Part shown: positions 18,601-26,515 of the stretch, one piece after another
How positions within the stretch are numbered: position 1 is the first letter of the stretch
Layout: every line of letters starts with the position of its first letter
Source of the DNA: CAZCDS01 sp964497585
GTDB taxonomy: Bacteria; Desulfobacterota; Desulfomonilia; Desulfomonilales; Desulfomonilaceae
Direction of reading: 5' to 3'
Assembly (NCBI GenBank): GCA_964497585.1
Contig: CAZCDS010000045.1
Span: 1 to 52,779, forward strand
DNA length: 52,779 nt
The notes under the pieces: model-generated
Databases searched by the model: none
What the model was told of the DNA's origin: nothing
What the model saw: only the letters and a program-made list of their open reading frames with translations
Made by a program: the position numbers and the translations under genes

Positions 18601-19148
18601 CGGCGAGTTCTCACCGTAACCGTGTTCTCATTGGCGCCGACAGCTTCAGCGATTTCACCGTAGGACAGCTCATCGAAGAACCTGAGTTTCAACACTTCAC
18701 GGCACTCGGGATCAAGGCTTTGCAGTGCCGCTCGCACGTGAAGATCTCGTTGGGCTAGCTCCAGCCGCTCATCCTGAAGTTTGGAGCCCGTGTCAATGAA
18801 TTCCGTTCCTTCAAAAAGATGGTCCTCGTACTCGATCAAATCACTCGGAGAGATCCGTTTGGCCGCGCTGCGTTTGCGATACTCGGCCACTACGGCCCTC
18901 TCCGTTATCAGGCCGACAAACCTCGGCAAGGACTGCCGGAAATCATACCTATCCAGGCGCGTAGCAAGAACGAGAAAGGCGGACTGGGTGACGTCTTCCA
19001 CGTCTTCGGGAGGCAGATCCGTCCTCCTGGTCACCACGCTACGCATCAACCCGATGAATCTGGTGTAAAACTCATGCCAGGCTCGCTCCGATCCGGAAAG
19101 GCATTCCTTAACCAGCAAGCGGTCCCAGCTTTGCCTCCTTTCGTTCAC
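18540..19148 (-). CDS. ECF-type RNA polymerase sigma factor
   Basis: A 202-residue ECF sigma factor with region 2 (AWHEFYTRFIGLMRSVVTRR, then VEDVTQSAFLVLATRLDRYD) and region 4 (LDPECREVLKLRFFDELSYGEIAEAVGANENTV). I place the start at GTG 19148, preceded by CGGGAG, because the frame upstream to 19349 is not family-like. The downstream gene encodes its likely anti-sigma factor. The likely regulon includes the caspase-ankyrin gene in the same run, by inference. I saw no sequence for the target promoter. Confidence 0.87.
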   Translation of the reverse strand: MNERRQSWDRLLVKECLSGSERAWHEFYTRFIGLMRSVVTRRTDLPPEDVEDVTQSAFLVLATRLDRYDFRQSLPRFVGLITERAVVAEYRKRSAAKRISPSDLIEYEDHLFEGTEFIDTGSKLQDERLELAQRDLHVRAALQSLDPECREVLKLRFFDELSYGEIAEAVGANENTVTVRTRRCLDKLRSKIGRFRQRGSIR

Positions 19149-19389
19149 GCGCGCGAAACTCCCGAAGGAATCGGTCCGGTACGACGAATATCGTCCGCTG
19201 ATAATAGCACGCACCGTGAAATCTTCTCCGAGAGTTCGCGCAACCGTGCTGGAACTGATGTATCCCTTTTCTGCTCGAATCGGACCGCAGGATCTCCGAG
19301 AATCCCGAGTCGCAATTCGGGCCGAGAAAATGCCGGGGGTGGCTGGCAATCGACCCCCGGCGTCCGGAATGGTCCAGGGAGTTGGCTGC

Positions 19390-19608
19390 TCACTTACACT
19401 GTTTGCAGTCCTTGACGGCTTTTCCGCCCATTTGCTGGCACTGCTTCACCGTGGCGGCCTTCTGGCATTTGCCCTTTATGCAGCAATTGACCGCCTTCTG
19501 TACCGCAGCCGCAGCCTGGGCTCGGGTTGCCGGCTTCTCGGCTGCAACGGCAAACGGAATGACGAAAAGCAAAGCTGTGATAACGAGCAGATGAATCAAG
19601 GTCCTCAT
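19390..19608 (-). CDS. Small cysteine-rich exported protein
   Basis: A 72-residue protein: signal peptide (hydrophobic 5-20, cleavage near AVAAE), then about 50 residues with six cysteines (NCCIKGKC, KQCQQ, KDCKQCK) and many Lys, Ala and Gln. A GGGAGGATTCGT ribosome site precedes the ATG. The even number of cysteines suggests disulfides or metal binding in the periplasm. I do not recognise the family. It sits about 240 nt upstream of the ECF sigma gene on the same strand. Confidence 0.7.
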   Translation of the reverse strand: MRTLIHLLVITALLFVIPFAVAAEKPATRAQAAAAVQKAVNCCIKGKCQKAATVKQCQQMGGKAVKDCKQCK

Positions 19609-20061
19609 ACGAATCCTCCCTTACTATGGATTGTCAGAGCCGTTCGTCTCTTGCTCTGCCTACCCCTCAATACGCAAGCGGCTAAGGAATCTGACAAGAA
19701 ATCTTCGTGCCCGTGGTTTTTTCTTCGGGCTGTCGGGCAGACTCAATGGAATCGTGCACCGGTCCCGCCATTTGTGCCGCCTTCGGGCCCTTGCCGGCAG
19801 GCGCGATTGTTCCTCTGATCTTGAAAAGGCACGGGGCGACCTGCCCACGCGCCCGAGAGAGCGCCGGCCGTCCCCACATGGCCGAAGAAGCGACTTTCGC
19901 CCAGTTTCTGGGCCCACCGGACGCGAGGTTCTCCGGTCACACGCGACGTTCTCGGCACCGCCCCCGTAGCTGAGGGGTCACAGCCAAGCACGAGATGGAC
20001 TTGAACGGATCGGCCTGTTCTGGTATTGAGCGTCACACGAGACACGTGTGTGGGAGGTCCC
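19609..20061. other. Intergenic, no gene seen
   Basis: About 450 nt between the cysteine-rich peptide gene and ddl, which are divergent. Open frames on both strands have biased Arg/Pro content and no motif. It should hold the promoters for both sides; none is clear. Confidence 0.4.
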
Positions 20062-21165
20062 ATGTCGGACGGCAGGTTGCGGGTTGCCCTGATTTTCGGA
20101 GGTCGGTCCGCGGAGCACGAAGTGTCGGTACGGTCGGCCCAATCGGTCTTCGAGGCCATGGACAAGGAGCGGTACGACGTCACGCCGGTGATGATAACTC
20201 GTGAAGGCGCCTGGTACACGAGGCCGGCCGAATCGTCTGCGTTCACAATCGATCCGAACCTGGACGACGGTGCGCGGCTGATTCTCTCGCCGGACCCGGC
20301 GCACAAGGGCTTTCTCAGCATCGGAGGTGACGGCCGGCTGAGGCCGGTTCCCTTTGATCTTGTGTTTCCCGTACTGCACGGAACGTTCGGAGAGGACGGC
20401 ACGCTCCAGGGACTCCTGGAGATGGCAAACATCGCGTACGCGGGGTGCGGAGTGCTCGCATCGGCCGTGGGCATGGACAAGGTGCTCATGAAGTCGGCCT
20501 TTCGGGAGAGCGGCCTGGAGGTCGGGCCGTTCACGTGGTTCCTTCGGTCCCAGTGGAACAAGGATCAAGCGGCGGTTCTGAAACGGATCAGCAAGGGCAC
20601 GTTTCCGCTCTTCGTCAAACCCGCGAATCTGGGCTCGTCCGTGGGCATTACCCGCGTCGCCGACCCGGCGGACCTGCCCACGGCCGTGGAGACCGCCGCG
20701 GCGTACGACCGGAAGATCATCGTGGAAGACGGGATAGAAGGACGGGAACTGGAAGTCAGCGTCCTGGGAAACGAGGAGCCGTCGGCGAGCGTTCCCGGCG
20801 AAGTTGTTTCCCACGCGGATTTCTATGATTACGAGGAGAAATACCACACGGACACCGCGGAACTGATCATCCCCGCGGACGTTACCGACGACGTTAGAGA
20901 GCGAGCTGCAGAAGCGGCTGTCACAGCCTTCAAAGCCGTGGACGGCTCGGGACTCGCGCGCGTGGACATGTTTCTCACGCCCAACGATAGGATCGTGGTC
21001 AATGAGATCAATACCTTGCCCGGCTTCACGTCCATAAGCATGTATCCCAAGCTGTGGGAAGCAACCGGTATCCCGTACCGCGACCTCATCGACAAGCTCG
21101 TAGAACTCGCCCTGGAAAGGTATCGGGACAAACAGTCCATCGTCACGGACAGAATGATTCAATGA
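20062..21165 (+). CDS. ddl: D-alanine--D-alanine ligase
   Basis: A 367-residue ATP-grasp ligase that joins two D-alanines for peptidoglycan precursor synthesis in the cytoplasm. Family marks are FGGRSAEHEVS at the N-terminus, HGTFGEDGTLQGLLEM, KPANLGSSVGITRV, the VEDGIEGRELEVSVLG segment, and NEINTLPGFTSISMYPKLW near the end. The start at 20062 follows GGGAGG; a longer frame from 20026 is less likely. Its stop overlaps the next start (ATGA), giving an operon with murU and amgK. Confidence 0.95.
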   Translation: MSDGRLRVALIFGGRSAEHEVSVRSAQSVFEAMDKERYDVTPVMITREGAWYTRPAESSAFTIDPNLDDGARLILSPDPAHKGFLSIGGDGRLRPVPFDLVFPVLHGTFGEDGTLQGLLEMANIAYAGCGVLASAVGMDKVLMKSAFRESGLEVGPFTWFLRSQWNKDQAAVLKRISKGTFPLFVKPANLGSSVGITRVADPADLPTAVETAAAYDRKIIVEDGIEGRELEVSVLGNEEPSASVPGEVVSHADFYDYEEKYHTDTAELIIPADVTDDVRERAAEAAVTAFKAVDGSGLARVDMFLTPNDRIVVNEINTLPGFTSISMYPKLWEATGIPYRDLIDKLVELALERYRDKQSIVTDRMIQ

Positions 21166-22151
21166 AAGCCATGATCCTGGCCGCAGGTCTGGGCACGAGA
21201 CTGCGGCCTCTTACCCTTGAGCGAGCCAAGCCCGCTGTCCCCCTCCTGGGGAAACCGCTCGTCATTCGCCTCATCGAAAGACTTGCGGAAGAGGGAGTGA
21301 AAGCCTTCAGATTGAATCTCCATCACCTCCCCGACACCATACGATCCATCTTCGAATCGGGGATTCGGGGGCCGTTTCCGGGGAGAAGTCTGACCGCGTC
21401 TTTTTCCTTCGAGCCAGAGATCCTCGGCACTGCAGGAGGTCTCAAAGCCAATGAGTCCTTTTTCGATGATCAGCTCTTTGTGATGGCGAACGGTGACATC
21501 ATCATCGATTTCCCGCTGACCGAGGCCATTGCCTTTCACCGGCAGCGAGACGCTCTCGCGACGCTCCTCCTCTACCCCCAGTCTCCTCCCTACCGACACA
21601 CCCCGGTTCGGATAGACGAAGAGGGACGGCTCCACAACTTCAAGGGCGCTCCTGTGTCCCAGGGAAAGGTTCGGCCCGGAGTGTACGTTTTCACGGGAGT
21701 GCACCTCCTGTCGCCCGAGATCTTTGATTTCATTCCTCCGGCGCGCTTTTCCGAGATCAACGACGAAGTCTACCCGGCTGCCATAAGGAACGGCCAAGCT
21801 GTTTTCGGCTTTCCCGTCGAAGGGTATTGGAACGACCTGGGAAATCCGGTCCGATACCTGGAGGCTCAAAAAGATCTCCTGATCCGGTCCTCGCTTTCGC
21901 CTCCCACCTGGATCTCAGACCTTGGCGAGATCGAGGAGACCGCGAGCGTCGGTCCTTTCGTTTCCATCGGCGCAGGTTGCCGTCTGGAACGAGGCTCGTT
22001 CGTGGAGAATGCCGTGCTCTGGGAAGACGTTACAATCCGCAGCTCCGGGCGTGTGCGGGATTCGATCCTGGGAGCGGGCGTTACCGTCACAGGGGAATGC
22101 TGCGGCCGGATCATCACCCGCTCAGGAGAGGTTCCGATTGTGCGCGAATGA
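21162..22151 (+). CDS. murU: Nucleotidyltransferase, MurNAc-1-P uridylyltransferase type
   Basis: A 329-residue sugar-phosphate nucleotidyltransferase: MILAAGLGTRLRPLT at the N-terminus, then KPAVPLLGKPL, the metal-binding MANGDIIIDF, and GYWNDLGNPVRY. A C-terminal left-handed-helix-like tail follows (about 265-329). The family includes mannose-1-phosphate guanylyltransferases. The pairing with an AmgK-type kinase directly downstream, and with ddl upstream, favours the MurU role, making UDP-MurNAc from recycled MurNAc-1-phosphate. The start overlaps the ddl stop by 4 nt. The exact sugar and nucleotide are inferred from context. Confidence 0.78.
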   Translation: MKAMILAAGLGTRLRPLTLERAKPAVPLLGKPLVIRLIERLAEEGVKAFRLNLHHLPDTIRSIFESGIRGPFPGRSLTASFSFEPEILGTAGGLKANESFFDDQLFVMANGDIIIDFPLTEAIAFHRQRDALATLLLYPQSPPYRHTPVRIDEEGRLHNFKGAPVSQGKVRPGVYVFTGVHLLSPEIFDFIPPARFSEINDEVYPAAIRNGQAVFGFPVEGYWNDLGNPVRYLEAQKDLLIRSSLSPPTWISDLGEIEETASVGPFVSIGAGCRLERGSFVENAVLWEDVTIRSSGRVRDSILGAGVTVTGECCGRIITRSGEVPIVRE

Positions 22152-23169
22152 ATCCCCACTTCGTGAACGCTTCACCGCGCTCTACCAAGGAAAGGAGCGG
22201 CCGACGCACGTTCTGACGCTCACCGGAGACGCATCGACCCGCTCGTACTTCAGGGCTCTCTATCCTGACGGGCGAACCGCAATCGTCATGTTGCAACCAA
22301 GGCCCGCGGCCGGCGATGAGGATGCGTTCCTCGATGTTCAGCGGTTCCTGGAGAGACATGGACTGCCCGTGCCGCAAGTCTATCTTCATGATCCCCAGCA
22401 GGGCCTGGTCCTCCTGGAGGATCTCGGCGACGATCTTCTGGAGGATGCGGTAGCCCGCGCTGATGGCCACGAAATCGCCGAACTCTACCGCAACGCGGTC
22501 GATCTTCTCGTGCGGATGAGACACGCCACCGACGGTCTCGATTCCGGGTGTGTCGCGTTTGAGCTGGCCTTTGACCGTGAGAAGCTCATGCAGGAGATGC
22601 AATTCTTCCTTACCCACTTCGTGCGCGGAATGTGTGGGTTGGAGCCTTCAGCGTCCGCACTGCGCGACCTCACCGCCTTCTTTGAAATCATCTGCGGCAA
22701 GCTTGCGGTTGAGCCGAGGGTATTCACCCACCGGGATTATCACTCGAGGAATCTTCTGCTCCACCGGGACCGACTCACCATGATAGACTTTCAGGATGCG
22801 AGAATGGGACCGGCCCAGTACGATCTCGCGTCGCTGCTCTATGACTCCTATGTCTCCCTCCCGGACCCCCTCATCGACCATTTCGCGCGAAGATACGCGG
22901 AAGCCTTGGGGGAGGCGGGAGATGCCGCCATGGAACGCTTTTTCTTTGTTCTTCACCTCATGGCCTTACAGCGGAACATCAAAGCTCTTGGAACCTTCGG
23001 TTTTCAGTCAACCCAGCGCAAGACGACTCGGTATCTTTCCGCAATCCCGCGCACGGGCGGGTACGTCAATCGCAACATTGCACGGTTCCCGGAATTAGCG
23101 AGGTTCAGACCCGTTGTAGAAGATTATGTCTGCCGACCGGCCGCGGAAGTGCGCGTCGACCTGAAATGA
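22138..23169 (+). CDS. amgK: Sugar kinase of aminoglycoside phosphotransferase fold, AmgK type
   Basis: A 343-residue APH-fold kinase: GDASTRSYFRAL (nucleotide loop, about 31-42), LVLLEDLGDDLL, the catalytic loop FTHRDYHSRNLLL, and the metal-binding MIDFQDARMGP. AmgK phosphorylates the anomeric carbon of MurNAc or GlcNAc, giving the substrate for MurU. The start is a TTG at 22138 preceded by GGAGAGG, overlapping the murU end by 14 nt. No alternative ATG begins before conserved sequence. Overlapping ddl-murU-amgK order supports a cell-wall recycling role. Confidence 0.78.
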   Translation: MCANESPLRERFTALYQGKERPTHVLTLTGDASTRSYFRALYPDGRTAIVMLQPRPAAGDEDAFLDVQRFLERHGLPVPQVYLHDPQQGLVLLEDLGDDLLEDAVARADGHEIAELYRNAVDLLVRMRHATDGLDSGCVAFELAFDREKLMQEMQFFLTHFVRGMCGLEPSASALRDLTAFFEIICGKLAVEPRVFTHRDYHSRNLLLHRDRLTMIDFQDARMGPAQYDLASLLYDSYVSLPDPLIDHFARRYAEALGEAGDAAMERFFFVLHLMALQRNIKALGTFGFQSTQRKTTRYLSAIPRTGGYVNRNIARFPELARFRPVVEDYVCRPAAEVRVDLK

Positions 23170-23215
23170 TCGGCACCAATAAGGTCGCTCTTTGCAGGGG
23201 GGCCTCTACGGAGCG

Positions 23216-23318
23216 TATCTACTCTTTATTGTTTGATATCAAACTATTATCTTATTTTATTTATTATTTTTATAATAATACATTGTAACATACTGGTTTT
23301 TTTGGTATATATATAGCA
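23216..23318. promoter_or_regulatory. AT-rich island with palindrome and promoter
   Basis: About 100 nt of strongly AT-rich sequence in otherwise GC-rich DNA. It contains the perfect palindrome GTTTGATATCAAAC (23231-23244) and a possible promoter, TTGTAA (23283-23288) and TATATA (23306-23311), 17 nt apart. It precedes the exported coiled-coil gene at 23367. It may be an UP element or nucleoid-protein site. Confidence 0.5.
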
Positions 23319-23366
23319 ATAGACGGCGTAGCTCCCGCCCTCTTATCTCTTTTCGGAGCCAACGAG

Positions 23367-24026
23367 ATGAAAACGCACCGGATAGTGGTTCTTATGGCCA
23401 TACTCGGATGTTCCCTAGCGCACGCGTCCGACTTCGTGCCCGTAGACTATAAGATAGCCCAGATGGAGGCTCAGATCGAAGCCCAAATTGAGCGAGTGAA
23501 GCGAGCGCGCGAAGATGCCGACACGCGAGCTGAGCTGGCAGGATATCGCATCGAGAATCAGCTCAGGATAGCCCAGGAGCACCTTCAAGCTCAACTGGAG
23601 CAGTTGGAACTGTACCAGGAGCAGCTCGGCGGGAACGTAGGCCAAAGTCAGGCGGATCTGCGCAAACTCCAGCAGCAATTGGCCGAGACGCTGGCCCGCG
23701 CACGGGAGCGAGTAAGGTCGGAAATAGCCAGGACCAGCAAGGTCATCAGCAGACTGAAAAAGATGCGCGACCGAGCAAACGCCGCGTGGGAATGGGGCAA
23801 AAAATCTCCCGCAGCAAGCGCCGGTGGCAGTACCGCCGGATCCGGTGATTGCTCGGGATGCCCGGCATGCACAGGGGACGGATCGACCTTTTCTTCGTTT
23901 CGGAACACTGATGAGGAATCATCCGGCGCAGCGCCTTCTGCGGCTCCACCGACTCCTCCGCCTCCTCCACCTCCCCCTCCACCTCCCCCTCAGCCTCCCC
24001 CTCAGCCTCAAACGTCGGGCGGCTGA
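23367..24026 (+). CDS. Exported coiled-coil protein with polyproline tail
   Basis: A 219-residue protein: signal peptide (about 6-20), a long Gln/Glu/Arg-rich heptad region likely to form a coiled coil (about 28-133), a Gly/Ser/Ala linker with a CSGCPAC motif, and a tail of roughly 25 residues that is mostly proline with some glutamine. I do not recognise a family. The C-terminal low-complexity coding repeat (CCTCC units, about 23949-24008) may vary in length between strains. The protein may span part of the periplasm or bind the cell wall. Confidence 0.75.
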   Translation: MKTHRIVVLMAILGCSLAHASDFVPVDYKIAQMEAQIEAQIERVKRAREDADTRAELAGYRIENQLRIAQEHLQAQLEQLELYQEQLGGNVGQSQADLRKLQQQLAETLARARERVRSEIARTSKVISRLKKMRDRANAAWEWGKKSPAASAGGSTAGSGDCSGCPACTGDGSTFSSFRNTDEESSGAAPSAAPPTPPPPPPPPPPPPQPPPQPQTSGG

Positions 24027-24310
24027 CCCTTCAGAAGTTGATTTTGCCGCCCGGTCGGGCGGTTCGGGGAATTCTGGAGCCACTCTTCGACCTGTATTTC
24101 ACCATGAGTCGAAGGGTGGTTTTCATTTAGGCGGGGTGAGGCCAGACCCCACGTGGAGGCCGTCGGATGCGTATTTGATCGCGCATCGATATGAAAGAGA
24201 AAATGAGCCTACGTAAACACTCCGGGACGACGATCCGATCCGGGGACTTCTTCCCAAAAAATAATTTGCCCGCTTGAAGTCTATGTATTAGGATCTACTT
24301 GAGGAAACCT

Positions 24311-24784
24311 ATGGACGTAACTTGTGCAAGTTGCGGAACAGTGGCAAACGTCCCTGACGATAAGATCCCGATCGGGAAGTCATATCTCCTGTGCCCGGAA
24401 TGCGAGACCAGGATCAACATATTCAAAGGGTTCCCCGTGGGTGCTCTCATCGAGAACCTGACAGGGGTGAGGTTCTTCGCTGAGGACGAGGGTCTATCGG
24501 ATCGTCACTGCGAGCCCCGGGAATTGTGGCGAGTCGTCGATGTGATCCAACCCTGCCCGGACAAGGGAAGGGGCAGGACCTGCGAAAAAGACAACCGGGG
24601 GCGGTGCCCCAACCAACGGCTCATCCTTCGATTGTACAAGGACAAGAACAAGAGCCTCTTCAAGACATGCCTCTACCGAAAAGGTCGTCGCATCTTCGAC
24701 AAGGCCGCACGCACGCCCGTCGGGAAGACTCATCCCTCGACCGGCGTTGAAGTCGACGACGACAAGACGCATCGCATCCGATGA
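24311..24784 (+). CDS. Zinc-ribbon protein, unknown function
   Basis: A 157-residue protein. The N-terminus carries a zinc ribbon of the MJ0042 kind: CASCG, about 20 residues, then CPEC. A second Cys-rich segment follows at about 67-97 (RHCEP, QPCPDKG, RTCEKD, RCPNQ), then a basic C-terminus. I place the start at 24311 because GAGG lies 8 nt upstream. It is convergent with the MauE-like gene, 6 nt apart. DNA, RNA or protein binding is possible. No specific role can be given. Confidence 0.75.
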   Translation: MDVTCASCGTVANVPDDKIPIGKSYLLCPECETRINIFKGFPVGALIENLTGVRFFAEDEGLSDRHCEPRELWRVVDVIQPCPDKGRGRTCEKDNRGRCPNQRLILRLYKDKNKSLFKTCLYRKGRRIFDKAARTPVGKTHPSTGVEVDDDKTHRIR

Positions 24785-24790
24785 CGGGTA

Positions 24791-25252
24791 TCACGCGGCC
24801 CCGCCCTGCAGGCCGGGTTTGAGCTTACCTTCGAGCGAGAAGTATCCTCTGTCCGCGAAGAGCACGAAAAGCGCCGCGGGAAGGAGTGAGACATCCCGGA
24901 TCATGGTGAGGAGAGTGATCTTGTCTGAAGGCGACGGATTGGTCGAAAAACAACCACAACTGATATCCAGTCCTGTGAAGTACGCGTGAGAGAGGGCCAC
25001 GCTAAAAACTACCATCATCCCCGCCACCATGAGAGCGGCAGCTTTTGTCCGAATCCCCAGTATGAGAAACAAGCCGGCGCATAACTCGATCCATGGCAGA
25101 GTCACAGCTATGAGATTGGTATATTGAGGCGGAATCATCTGGTAATTCCGGACCGCCTGTGCAAATCCGGCAGGATCGAGGATCTTGTGAATGCTTGCGT
25201 AGACAAAGACAGCGCCGATCACCAGCCTTGCGATCAAGACGAGGTATTTCAT
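24791..25252 (-). CDS. MauE/DoxX-like membrane protein
   Basis: A 153-residue membrane protein with about four hydrophobic segments (near 5-21, 45-64, 70-88 and 118-132). It matches the MauE/DoxX group in pattern: RLVIGAVFVYASIHKILDP at the start, then WIELCAGLFLILG. A CGC pair in LDISCGCFS is typical of MauE-like members and may link to thiol-disulfide exchange. It is the last gene of the minus-strand run downstream of bamR, but a 289-nt gap suggests separate transcription. Confidence 0.83.
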   Translation of the reverse strand: MKYLVLIARLVIGAVFVYASIHKILDPAGFAQAVRNYQMIPPQYTNLIAVTLPWIELCAGLFLILGIRTKAAALMVAGMMVVFSVALSHAYFTGLDISCGCFSTNPSPSDKITLLTMIRDVSLLPAALFVLFADRGYFSLEGKLKPGLQGGAA

Positions 25253-25316
25253 GGATCACTACTCCGTTGCGTATCGCCACCGGCCTCATAAAGGCCAACG
25301 TGAGAGATCCGGCCCA

Positions 25317-25425
25317 CTCTTGCCTCCCGTCACTCCGGCGCAGGCCGGAATCCAATCTACGTAACGGGAGGCTGGACCCCGCCGCCTGTCCCGGATTCCG
25401 ATGCGGGGTTTGCGACGGTGACGAC
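25317..25425. repeat. Dispersed inverted-repeat element, two degenerate halves
   Basis: The stretch TCACTCCGGCGCAGGCCGGA (near 25330) forms a short hairpin and resembles the widespread proteobacterial intergenic repeat of the type GTCATTCCGGCGAAGGCCGG. A diverged second unit follows (about 25370-25425, CTGGACCCCGCC...GGTGACG). It lies in the bamR-MauE gap, which has no other feature. Confidence 0.5.
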
Positions 25426-25541
25426 GTCGAGAGTCTTGCCTCCGGGATTCCGTTGCGAGCGGATTTCGACCGTCCGGCCTTCTGGCGTTGGGCTCTGTAG
25501 GAAGGGGGCAGTATGTCGGGACGGGCGCCGGTCTGTCGCGA

Positions 25542-26321
25542 CTACTCATGCTTCCATTCGGGCTTACGCTTCTCTATAAATGAGCCGATTCCCTCGTTTG
25601 CGTCATGGGTCTCCATGAGCTCTTTCAGGTAGAGGCCCTCCATCTTGGGAAGATCTTCGCGGATTCTTCGGAAGAAGTCCATGCGCACTCCCATATTGGC
25701 AATCCTCAGGCTGGACGCGCTCTTGGGGAGTATGTGAGCCTCGATCCATCGGCTCGCGACCTCCCCCGCGTCTTCGCCTTCCAAGGCAAGCAAGTTGACG
25801 AGCCCTATACGGTAGGCCTCGGCCGCGTCAATCGACCGCCCCGTGAGCACGAGGTCGTCCGCGTGAGCCTGGCCGACCTTGCGCGCGAGCATTACCGAAG
25901 CGGGAGGCGGGAGCACTCCGAGGACTATTTCCGGTTGACCGAATTTGGCTGTTTCGTCCGCTGCGATGAAGTTGCAGAAAAGGGCCAACTCCATGCCTCC
26001 GCCAAGGCACTGGCCGCGCACGACGGCCATGGTCGGCACCGCAAGGTCCACCATGTCCAGGAACATCGCGTGGAAAGACCTGAGCATCATCGCGGCCTTG
26101 TCCTTGGTATGTTCCGGGACGCTCGCTCCAAAGGAGAAGTGTTTTCCCGAGCCCTCGAATACCAAGAGTTTCACGGCCTTCTCAGTCCGAAGCGAATCGA
26201 GAACGGTCCTGATTTCGTTGAGCATCGCGGCTTCGAGAACGTTCGCCTTCGGCGCGTTGAGTATGATCTTCAACACCGCACCATCAAAGTGCGGTTCACA
26301 TTGGATGAGCTTGTATTCCAT
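25542..26321 (-). CDS. bamR: Cyclohexa-1,5-diene-1-carbonyl-CoA hydratase
   Basis: A 259-residue crotonase-fold protein of the dienoyl-CoA hydratase (Dch/BamR) family. The enzyme adds water to the dienoyl-CoA formed by dearomatising benzoyl-CoA reductase, giving 6-hydroxycyclohex-1-ene-1-carbonyl-CoA. Crotonase features are NAPKANVLEAAML, FSFGASVPEHTKD (oxyanion region), and GQCLGGGMELALFCN (second oxyanion region). The VLPPPASVMLARKVG segment is family-like. The start at 26321 follows GGAGGAGGACCG. It is the last of four genes, with bamA upstream by 194 nt. Pairing with BamA makes the assignment firm. Confidence 0.9.
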   Translation of the reverse strand: MEYKLIQCEPHFDGAVLKIILNAPKANVLEAAMLNEIRTVLDSLRTEKAVKLLVFEGSGKHFSFGASVPEHTKDKAAMMLRSFHAMFLDMVDLAVPTMAVVRGQCLGGGMELALFCNFIAADETAKFGQPEIVLGVLPPPASVMLARKVGQAHADDLVLTGRSIDAAEAYRIGLVNLLALEGEDAGEVASRWIEAHILPKSASSLRIANMGVRMDFFRRIREDLPKMEGLYLKELMETHDANEGIGSFIEKRKPEWKHE

Positions 26322-26515
26322 CGGTCCTCCTCCCCTCGTACCGGCATCCGGCGGCCGCATCAGAGACTTCAGCAACGGTCCCTTCAATAACGGAGCCCCC
26401 GCGCGTACGGCGTGGAGGCTCCGGGTTGAGACTGTGAAACGTCATCAGATCAAGGGATTGGACCGACGTAAACCGCGGCTTTGCCTTGTCTGCGCCGGTC
26501 CGAGAATCCGCGTGG

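Noticed and set aside
19978..21162. 394-codon minus-strand frame
   Set aside because: Antisense to ddl, with strong Arg/Val/His bias; ddl has all ATP-grasp motifs.
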